Source: CBFCZU01 sp965602635 (GTDB lineage Bacteria; Planctomycetota; Phycisphaerae; SM23-33). From it: DNA of 10,389 bases. Location: NCBI GenBank assembly GCA_965602635.1, contig CBFCZU010000154.1, forward strand, positions 1-10,389, read 5' to 3'. Each line of letters starts with the position of its first letter. Within the stretch, counting starts at the first letter, position 1. Below the pieces are notes generated by a model. That model saw only the letters and a program-made list of their open reading frames with translations. It did not search any database and was not told the DNA's origin. Shown one piece after another: positions 1 through 5,786 of this stretch. A program made the translations under genes and the position numbers.

Positions 1-26
1 CCTCGCTCAAGGCCAGCCCTGAGCAA

Positions 27-44
27 GAGCGACGTAAGTCGCTC
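27..44. other. Short perfect inverted repeat
   Basis: GAGCGAC (27-33) and GTCGCTC (38-44) are perfectly complementary around the four-base loop GTAA. The repeat lies downstream of the minus-strand PEP-CTERM gene, about 20 bases beyond a stronger stem-loop. No T-run follows on either strand, so it cannot be called a terminator. It may be part of a folded 3' region of that transcript or belong to a feature cut off by the window edge. Confidence 0.35.
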
Positions 45-63
45 GCGTCGAAGCCCGTGGGGC

Positions 64-92
64 GGATGTTGCACGCCCCTCGTGCAACATCC
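64..92 (-). terminator. Strong stem-loop just past the PEP-CTERM gene
   Basis: GGATGTTGCACG (64-75) pairs perfectly over 12 bases with CGTGCAACATCC (81-92), with loop CCCCT (76-80). It starts four bases past the TAG stop (96-98) of the minus-strand gene. An outer AGCCCG (52-57) could pair with CGGGCT (92-97), though that pair shares base 92 and reaches into the stop codon. No T-tract follows in the minus-strand direction, so this is either an atypical terminator or a 3'-end stabilising hairpin. The perfect stem is seen directly; the role is inferred from position. Confidence 0.45.
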
Positions 93-95
93 GGG

Positions 96-971
96 CTAGG
101 CTTTTCTCTTGCGCAGCAGCACGCTCACGCAGCCGACCCCCAGCAACAGCAGGCTCGCCGGCTCGGGAACCACGGTGAAGCCGAAGTCGTCCATGTTGTC
201 GAACTGGCAGCTTCCGCCGGCGACACCGGCCTCGGCAATGACGTCAACACCCATGATGCCCAGACCCAAGGGGGCCTGATAGGCGATGGACATGTGCTGC
301 GGGCTGGGTCCGCCGAACTGCACGTACGGGACAACCCCATAGGTGCCGTCGCTGAGGAGGAAGTACGCCGTCCCCGCCATCGTCGGCGGGCCGCCCGGCG
401 CCTGCCCGCACGCGGTGAGGGCGAACGAGTCAACGTAATCGTCCGGACCCCCGGCGCAGGTGATGTCGCAGCCGAACCACACCAGGCCCGCATTGGGGGC
501 GATCGGCGACAGCGCGACCCAGGGCCGCACCCCAATGCTGGGGCCGCCGTTGAAGACGTCGTCGTGTATGCCGCCCACGCCGTCATTGGTGGGGTCCAAG
601 GACGTAGGGAACAAGCCGAACTGGGCGTTGCCGCCGAAGCCCAACGCACCGCTGTGGAAATTGTCGATCGTGACCGTCTTCGTGGCGTCGGCGCCGTCGT
701 AGTGGGCCACGATCTTCGCAACCGGCCCCGGAACTCCCGGCCCCTGGGGCAGAACGTTGTAGTGCACCACCTGCGGGGGGATCGCGTTGTACAGCGGCAG
801 CGGAATCCCGCATTGCTGCCCCGGCAGCACGTCGGCGGCGTTAAGCAGCGGATCGACCACAGGCGCCAGGTCAACAAACGGGTAGTCCAGCGTCTGCGGG
901 ACGTATGTGGGCATGGCAAGCGCCGTGCCTGCAAAAGTAAGGACTACAAGAATCGTCAGTGCATTTCTCAT
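96..971 (-). CDS. PEP-CTERM sorting domain protein, exported surface protein
   Basis: A 291-residue protein with sorting signals at both ends. Residues 1-19 form a Sec signal peptide: a charged MRN start, a hydrophobic core and an ALA cleavage site. The last 25 residues are a typical PEP-CTERM tail: VPEP (about 268-271), a hydrophobic helix, then the basic end RKRKA. In known systems an exosortase cuts near the PEP motif and the protein reaches the cell surface or extracellular matrix. No exosortase gene lies in this window. The body has no family I recognise; it is rich in Gly, Pro and aromatic residues and has several cysteines (FGCDITC, TACG, GSCQF) that could form disulfides outside the cell. 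The start is supported by GGAGGG (978-983 on the plus-strand numbering) six bases upstream of ATG. The gene stands alone and diverges from the next gene across 508 bases. Export and the PEP-CTERM call are firm; molecular function is unknown. Confidence 0.9.
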   Translation of the reverse strand: MRNALTILVVLTFAGTALAMPTYVPQTLDYPFVDLAPVVDPLLNAADVLPGQQCGIPLPLYNAIPPQVVHYNVLPQGPGVPGPVAKIVAHYDGADATKTVTIDNFHSGALGFGGNAQFGLFPTSLDPTNDGVGGIHDDVFNGGPSIGVRPWVALSPIAPNAGLVWFGCDITCAGGPDDYVDSFALTACGQAPGGPPTMAGTAYFLLSDGTYGVVPYVQFGGPSPQHMSIAYQAPLGLGIMGVDVIAEAGVAGGSCQFDNMDDFGFTVVPEPASLLLLGVGCVSVLLRKRKA

Positions 972-1221
972 CGGAAGCCCTCCAAATCCTCTCTAACGAA
1001 CACACAACTCCTCTCCTGTAAAGCAGCTTAGAGGCTCTTTTTTCCCATCACCTCCTCTCCTGTCCTGTCGCGCGATCCCTGCCGGAACCTCGCGAGACGA
1101 CGTACCTTTGGCACAATGACAAAGGGAAAGCGGAGAGACAACGTCCGCCGTTGCCAGCGATGGATTCCCCTCCGCGGAACCCTTTACAAACAGGAAGGCT
1201 GCCAACTCTTCCTAATCACCG

Positions 1222-1250
1222 CTTATACCGCGCGGGGGCGTTTTTGTCCA
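1222..1250 (-). promoter_or_regulatory. Sigma70-like promoter for the PEP-CTERM gene
   Basis: Read on the minus strand, TGGACA (1250-1245) is followed after exactly 17 bases by TATAAG (1227-1222). Each hexamer differs from the TTGACA/TATAAT consensus at one position. Transcription would start near 1215 and give a leader of about 245 bases before the ATG at 971. No better pair was found closer to the gene. The match is good for GC-rich DNA, but consensus rules are poorly tested in planctomycetes. Confidence 0.5.
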
Positions 1251-1359
1251 GCGCGTTTACCGAGAATCCTCAATGCAAGGCGACCCCCGCGACGGTGCGG
1301 CCGGGCGCGGCGAGACGGAAATTGTGGCAGATAGGGGTGCGTCGCCCCGGGGCTGTCGC

Positions 1360-1365
1360 TATAAT
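1360..1365 (+). promoter_or_regulatory. TATAAT -10-like element ahead of the membrane protein gene
   Basis: A perfect TATAAT stands out in GC-rich surroundings, 115 bases before the ATG at 1480. No convincing -35 box sits 16-18 bases upstream (the sequence there is close to GTGCGT), and there is no extended TG motif. If used, transcription would start near 1372 and the leader would contain the palindrome at 1407-1419 and the hairpin at 1434-1456. Confidence 0.35.
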
Positions 1366-1406
1366 GCCGCTCCGCCCGTGCGGTCCGTATGGCCGATCCG
1401 GGTGTT

Positions 1407-1419
1407 TGCCTAGTAGGCA
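1407..1419. promoter_or_regulatory. 13-base palindrome, possible operator
   Basis: TGCCTA and TAGGCA are perfect inverted halves around one central G. The site is about 35 bases downstream of the predicted start of the plus-strand transcript and 60 bases before the ATG. It could be a repressor site or a small RNA hairpin. No regulator gene in the window points to a partner. Confidence 0.3.
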
Positions 1420-1433
1420 CGCGAGTTTGTCCG

Positions 1434-1456
1434 GCCGCCGGGAGGGCCTCGGCGGC
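1434..1456 (+). promoter_or_regulatory. GC-rich stem-loop in the leader of the membrane protein gene
   Basis: GCCGCCG (1434-1440) and CGGCGGC (1450-1456) pair perfectly over seven bases, with inner AGG and CCT able to extend the pairing. The hairpin ends 23 bases before the ATG at 1480. The ribosome site between them is weak (AGCGGA-like), so the fold could affect translation start. Pairing is seen directly; any control role is inference. Confidence 0.3.
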
Positions 1457-1479
1457 GATAACCGGGAACCCAAGCGGAT

Positions 1480-3582
1480 ATGACAATCAGAGCCTTAGTC
1501 CTGGGGCTTCTGGTCTCGATAGCTCTAGCATCCCTCGGCTACATCAACGACACGTGGATGTTCTTCTCCTACATCGGGGGCGACCTGGTCCCGACGCACG
1601 CCTTCGGGCTGCTGATGATCGGGCTGCTGGTGGTCAACCCGATTCTGCGGCTGCTGCGGCGGTGGCAGTTCAGGCCCTCGGAGCTGGTGACCATGCTGTC
1701 GCTGGCCCTGATGGGCAGCGTGCTGGCGGGCTCGGCCTTCTACTGGCAGTACCCCCACCCGTTCATCACCCCCATCCACGAGCATAAGACCAACCCCGCC
1801 TGGAAGACCAAGAACCTCCTCCAGTACGTCCCGCCGGAGATGATGGTGGACGCCCAGCCGGACTCGGAGGTGGTTGCCAAGTACATGGAGGGCCTCGAGG
1901 TCCGTCCGGGCGAGGAGCTCCAGCCGCTCAGCAAGATCCACACGGGCAAGTTCTGGCGCGTCCTCTGGATCAGGTTCTCCAGGGCGCCCTGGGCGAACTG
2001 GCGGACGACGATAATCTTCTGGACCGCCGTGATGGGGCTGTGCTTCCTGGGTGGGGCATGCGCGGTGATCATCGTGCACCGACAGTGGAGCCAGCGCGAG
2101 CACCTGTCCTATCCCATCGCCACATTCACCCAGGAGCTGATCCATCACGACGACCGGGGGGCGGTCAACCCCATCTTCCGCAACCGCCAGTTCTGGCTGG
2201 GCTTCGGCCTGGTCTTCACGGTGCTGTTGATCAACGGCTACCAGGTGTGGAACAAAGAGTTCATCTCCGTGCCGCTGAAGATCAACTGCCAGCCGCTGAC
2301 GCAGCTGGCGTTCTTCAAGGACCTCACCAAGGTCCCGGAGGGCGCCAGGCTGCTCAACGTTGAGATCTTTTTCTCGGCGGTGGGGCTGGCCTACTTCCTG
2401 ACCTCCGAGGCGTCCTTCTCAATGGGCATCAGCGGGCTGCTGTTCGTGCTGGCGGCCATGCCGCTGGTGGTCAGGGGCGTGGACCTTTCGGGCGGCATGC
2501 TCTCGGGCAGCCTCCGCTCCCACATGTGGTTCGGCTCCTACCTGGGAATGGGCGTGGTGGTGGTGTACCTGGGGCGGCGGTTCTACCTGGCCGTCATCAA
2601 GCGCACCATGTTCCTGCGCGTCCGCAACCCGGGCGAGGTGCTGCCCAGGGAGGCCTGGGCGGGGCGAATCCTGGTCGTCGCCTCCGTCGCCCTGGTGCTG
2701 CTGCTGTGGCGGATCGGGCTGCACCCGGCCCTGGGGATAGCCTTCGTGCTGCTCAGCGGGCTGCTGTTCGTGATGCTGGCGCGGATTCACGTGGCCACAG
2801 GGCTGTTCATGATTCAGCCGCACTGGCACCCCGTCTCGATACTCCTGGCGCTGGTGGGAGGCTACGCCCTGGGCCCGGAGGCCATTGCCATCCTGGCGCT
2901 GCTCTGCACGGCGGTTACGCTCGACACCCGCATCGCGGCAATACCGCTGATCGCCAACGTGCTGAGGCTCGGCGACCGGAACAAGGTCAAGCCGGGCCGG
3001 CTGGCGGGGTGGATGGTCTTCGCCATCGTCCTGTCGCTGGTCGTGAGCCTGCTCTTCACCGTCGCCCTGGTGTACGACAAGGGCGTCAACGGCATGGACA
3101 GCGGGGGGACCAGGTGGGCCCTGACGGTCGCCAGGTTCCCCTTCCAGATGATCGAACGCAACGTCAACGAGCTGGGCGCGATGGAGATGCTCGACGCCGC
3201 CAAGGAGCCGACAACCCTTCGACGGTTGACGGACATCGCCCCGACGAAGTACTTCTTCGGCGCCGTGGGCATCGGCGTGGGGCTGGTGCTGATATGCTCC
3301 TACCTGCGGCTGCGCTTCCCGCGCTGGCCCCTGCACCCGCTGATGTTCCTGGTCTGGGGCACGCCCTGGATGATCGCCTATGCCCCGAGCTTCCTGCTGG
3401 CCTGGATGCTGAAGGGGCTGATAATGAAGTACGGCGGGCAGAAGATGTACTACAAGGCCAGGCCGTTCTTCGTGGGGCTGGTGGCGGGCGAGTTCCTGGC
3501 CGCCCTGCTATGGGCATCCGTCGGCGTCGGCTACTACCTGCAACACGGCACGGTTGGTGAATCTTTCCTGGTGCGTCCGTAA
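1480..3582 (+). CDS. DUF6785/DUF6784-type polytopic membrane protein, transporter-like
   Basis: A 700-residue integral membrane protein with more than ten hydrophobic segments. Helices are evident at about residues 3-22, 41-60, 67-85, 170-195 and 226-244, and many more up to the C-terminus. The N-terminal part (helix, GYIND, helix, FRPSELV, then a soluble loop with PEMMVD) and the C-terminal part (PRWPLHPLMFLVWGT, later MKYGGQKMYYKARPFFVGL) match my memory of two linked families of unknown function, DUF6785 and DUF6784, common in planctomycetes and other PVC bacteria. These resemble oligopeptide-transporter-like proteins, but no substrate is known. Length and ends suggest a full gene. The ATG start is followed directly by the first helix; the ribosome site (AGCGGA) is weak. 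The next gene starts 101 bases downstream on the same strand and encodes a CBM9-SGNH enzyme, so a role in uptake or handling of polysaccharide products is possible but inferred. The family is fairly sure, the function is not. Confidence 0.7.
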   Translation: MTIRALVLGLLVSIALASLGYINDTWMFFSYIGGDLVPTHAFGLLMIGLLVVNPILRLLRRWQFRPSELVTMLSLALMGSVLAGSAFYWQYPHPFITPIHEHKTNPAWKTKNLLQYVPPEMMVDAQPDSEVVAKYMEGLEVRPGEELQPLSKIHTGKFWRVLWIRFSRAPWANWRTTIIFWTAVMGLCFLGGACAVIIVHRQWSQREHLSYPIATFTQELIHHDDRGAVNPIFRNRQFWLGFGLVFTVLLINGYQVWNKEFISVPLKINCQPLTQLAFFKDLTKVPEGARLLNVEIFFSAVGLAYFLTSEASFSMGISGLLFVLAAMPLVVRGVDLSGGMLSGSLRSHMWFGSYLGMGVVVVYLGRRFYLAVIKRTMFLRVRNPGEVLPREAWAGRILVVASVALVLLLWRIGLHPALGIAFVLLSGLLFVMLARIHVATGLFMIQPHWHPVSILLALVGGYALGPEAIAILALLCTAVTLDTRIAAIPLIANVLRLGDRNKVKPGRLAGWMVFAIVLSLVVSLLFTVALVYDKGVNGMDSGGTRWALTVARFPFQMIERNVNELGAMEMLDAAKEPTTLRRLTDIAPTKYFFGAVGIGVGLVLICSYLRLRFPRWPLHPLMFLVWGTPWMIAYAPSFLLAWMLKGLIMKYGGQKMYYKARPFFVGLVAGEFLAALLWASVGVGYYLQHGTVGESFLVRP

Positions 3583-3584
3583 TT

Positions 3585-3602
3585 CCCGGCCGCCGCGCCG
3601 GG
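3585..3602 (+). other. Stem-loop directly after the membrane protein gene
   Basis: CCCGGC (3585-3590) and GCCGGG (3597-3602) pair perfectly with a six-base loop, two bases after the TAA stop. No T-run follows, so it may be a weak terminator or an RNA-stability element, possibly allowing uneven expression of this gene and the hydrolase genes behind it. Confidence 0.3.
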
Positions 3603-3669
3603 CAAGTCAAGAGCAGAGCGTCCTTGGCTATGTCGAGCGCCGGGCGATGTCCCCGCCGGTGAGAGAGCT

Positions 3670-3682
3670 GCGGAGGAGCCGC
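3670..3682 (+). promoter_or_regulatory. Shine-Dalgarno inside a small hairpin
   Basis: GGAGGAG (3672-3678) is a strong ribosome site five bases before the ATG at 3684 and fixes that start. GCGG (3670-3673) and CCGC (3679-3682) flank AGGAG, so the core would sit in the loop of a four-base-pair hairpin. The ribosome site is clear; any effect of the hairpin is speculative. Confidence 0.5.
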
Positions 3683-3683
3683 G

Positions 3684-5786
3684 ATGAACAGCAGACCTGC
3701 ACGGATTATCCTGATCGTCCTGACTGTCGTCGGCTGCGCCGCCATGGCCGGCGGGGCGGCCAAGGCCAGTCCCAAGCGCGGGCAGATGGCCGCCGTCATC
3801 GTCGATAAGGCCCCGCCCATCGACGGCGTGGGCAAGGCGGGCACGTGGGCCAAGTGCCCCGAGCTGCCGCTCGGCGAGTGCACCACCGAGAAGGGCGGGC
3901 CCATGAAGGCCACGGCGCGGGTCCTCTTCGACGCCACCCGCCTGTACGTGGCGTTCGAGTGCGCCGACAGCGATACCGACTCGCTGGCCATGAAGGTCGC
4001 CGCTCGCGACGGGGCCGTCTGGCAGGACGACTCGGTGGAGCTGTTCGTCACCGGCGACATCCGGCGCGGCTACTACCACTTCGCCGTGAACCCGCGCGGG
4101 ACGCTCTTCGACACCCGCACGTTCGGCGGAAAGAAGGACGACACCAGCTACAACACCTCGGCCCAGGTCAAGGCCGCCATCGAGAAGGGCAAGGGATGGA
4201 CCGTCACCCTGTCCGTGCCGCTGAAGGAGATCGGGGCGTACGTGGGCGATGGCCAGACGTGGATCGTCAACCTTAACCGCACGCGCCCGGCCCGAGGCGG
4301 GAAGCCAATGCTGGAGTGGTCCTGGGCGATCATGGCCTCGAACGACTACCACCAGGTGAGCGACTTCGGGAAGATCACGGGCGTGAAGGTGCCCAAGCGG
4401 GAGGACGGCGTCACCCGCACCGCCAGCCGGCCGCCGCCCCCCCCGTCATACAACAAGGGCGCCAAGGCAGGGACGGTGATCGTGTACCGCCACTTCGAGG
4501 ACATGCAGATCCGCGACCGAGGCAAGGGCATCGCCAAGGGGATCGACCTGAAGATCCGCGGCTCGAAGGGATTGAAGGTGGCCTTCCTCGCCCGCGCCAC
4601 CGGCGGCGTCGAGACCGTGCCGTTCAACATGGCCGACAGGCGGTCGAACGACAACACCACCTCCAGGAGCTACCGGCGGGTCGCCGAGGGGTGGCGGCCG
4701 ATGCTGCACTTCGTGGACCGGTTCCGATACAACTCCCGCCTGCAGGGCAACCTCGCCGCCGCCACCGACTTCACGAACATCCGCTTCCACAGCATGTCCA
4801 CCGCCGACGGCAAGGGTTCGCTTTACCTGCGGGACCTCACCATCTACCGCGGCGAGGACACCACGCCCCCGCCGGCGCCGCAGGGCGTGACGGCCTCGGC
4901 CGGCGAAAAGGGCGTCGCCCTGACGTGGAAGCGCGTGAAGGACAACGTGGGCGTCGCCCTGTACGTCATCAGCCGAGCCGGCGAGGACGGCAAGTTCGCC
5001 AAGATCGCCGAGTCGGCACTGCCGGAGTACCTCGACAAGCCGACCGCGGCCGGGAGCTATCGCTACCGCGTCTTGGTGGTGGACTTCCAGGACAATCTAT
5101 CGCAGTGGTCAGAGCCGGCCTCGGCCAAGGCCGCCAAGGCCTTCGAGGCACCCAAGCCCAGCGACCTGGAGACCGACCGGGCCGGCTACGCCGAGCGGAT
5201 CCGCAAGATAGCCCAGGCCGGTGCTGGCAAGGTCGTTAAGGGGCGCGTCTTCTGCTTCGGAGACTCGCTGACCGGGGCGACCATGTACCGCGTGTTCACC
5301 GAGTCTGCCGTCGGGCGATACCCCACCGAGGCCATCGGCCGGGCCGGGTGGAGGACCGGGCAGGGACGAGGAGTCATCGCCGGCGACATCGCCAGGATGA
5401 ACCCGCAGTTCTGCCTGATCCTCTACGGGACTAACAACTCCAAGTCCGACAAGGCGATAGAGGCGGCCATGGAGGACCTCCTGGCCATCGCTAAGGCCTG
5501 CGAGACCAACGGCACGATCCCGATCATCGGCACGATACCGCCGCGCGGCTTCAGCGACCCCGCCTCCAAGCCCGAGGCGAACTATAACGCCGCCGTGGTC
5601 AAGACCTGCCGGGCCAACAGAATTCCGGTCGCCTACATCTTCGAGGACCTGCAGAAGCAGCCCGACCGCAAGAAGCTCATCAGCGGCGACGGCGTGCATT
5701 TTTCCACAGGCGGGTGGGCGGTGGTAGGCCCGGCCTGGAACAACGCACTCAGGCAGGTGAACTTCGTCCTGCTGGATCGCCCCTGA
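3684..5786 (+). CDS. Exported CBM9 - middle domain - Fn3 - SGNH hydrolase, probable carbohydrate esterase
   Basis: A 700-residue multidomain secreted enzyme. The N-terminus has a hydrophobic signal segment with a lipobox-like VVGC (Cys18), so it may be a lipoprotein; AKA at 26-28 is an alternative signal peptidase I site. Residues about 36-235 are CBM9-like (PPIDG, WQDDSVELFV, YYHFAVNPRG, the VPLKEIG region, ending SDFGKITG). A proline-rich linker leads to an unnamed beta-rich domain (about 264-393), then an Fn3-type domain (about 394-492: PPPAPQGV, RVLVVDFQDNLSQW). The C-terminal SGNH hydrolase (about 498-695) has block I GDSLT with Ser528, block II near Gly555, block III GTNN (582-585) and block V DGVH with Asp669 and His672, so the catalytic set is complete. 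SGNH enzymes with CBMs often remove acetyl or other esters from plant or algal polysaccharides; the substrate here is unknown. The start is set by GGAGGAG. The next gene is its shorter paralogue. Confidence 0.85.
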   Translation: MNSRPARIILIVLTVVGCAAMAGGAAKASPKRGQMAAVIVDKAPPIDGVGKAGTWAKCPELPLGECTTEKGGPMKATARVLFDATRLYVAFECADSDTDSLAMKVAARDGAVWQDDSVELFVTGDIRRGYYHFAVNPRGTLFDTRTFGGKKDDTSYNTSAQVKAAIEKGKGWTVTLSVPLKEIGAYVGDGQTWIVNLNRTRPARGGKPMLEWSWAIMASNDYHQVSDFGKITGVKVPKREDGVTRTASRPPPPPSYNKGAKAGTVIVYRHFEDMQIRDRGKGIAKGIDLKIRGSKGLKVAFLARATGGVETVPFNMADRRSNDNTTSRSYRRVAEGWRPMLHFVDRFRYNSRLQGNLAAATDFTNIRFHSMSTADGKGSLYLRDLTIYRGEDTTPPPAPQGVTASAGEKGVALTWKRVKDNVGVALYVISRAGEDGKFAKIAESALPEYLDKPTAAGSYRYRVLVVDFQDNLSQWSEPASAKAAKAFEAPKPSDLETDRAGYAERIRKIAQAGAGKVVKGRVFCFGDSLTGATMYRVFTESAVGRYPTEAIGRAGWRTGQGRGVIAGDIARMNPQFCLILYGTNNSKSDKAIEAAMEDLLAIAKACETNGTIPIIGTIPPRGFSDPASKPEANYNAAVVKTCRANRIPVAYIFEDLQKQPDRKKLISGDGVHFSTGGWAVVGPAWNNALRQVNFVLLDRP

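Larger units (their letters stand above)
972..1479. other. 508-base divergent intergenic region
   Basis: I see no credible gene here. The open frames overlapping it have no family signature or matching ribosome site. On the minus strand it holds a sigma70-like promoter (1222-1250) and a leader of about 245 bases for the PEP-CTERM gene, with the 12-base direct repeat CTCCTCTCCTGT at 1008-1019 and 1052-1063. An inverted repeat, CCTTTG (1105-1110) with CAAAGG (1120-1125), lies within that leader. The plus-strand side holds a TATAAT (1360-1365), a 13-base palindrome (1407-1419) and a stem-loop (1434-1456) ahead of the membrane protein gene. Also visible is GGGG (1334-1337) with CCCC (1345-1348), a weak hairpin. 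Confidence 0.7.

Noticed and set aside
57..1031. 324-codon plus-strand frame opposite the PEP-CTERM gene
   Set aside because: The minus-strand protein has a signal peptide, a PEP-CTERM tail and a ribosome site. The plus-strand product is a biased shadow with no signature.
1108..1125. Sigma54-type promoter on the plus strand (TTGGCAC)
   Set aside because: The -24 half is present, but no TTGC-like -12 element follows at the right spacing. The bases are better described as a CCTTTG/CAAAGG inverted repeat.
993..1205. 70-codon minus-strand frame in the intergenic region
   Set aside because: It needs a TTG start, has no clear ribosome site and shows no family or helix pattern. The region is better read as the PEP-CTERM leader.
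2419..3336. 305-codon minus-strand frame inside the membrane protein gene
   Set aside because: Its His/Gln/Pro-rich composition is the complement of hydrophobic GC-rich membrane codons; no domain or start signal is seen.
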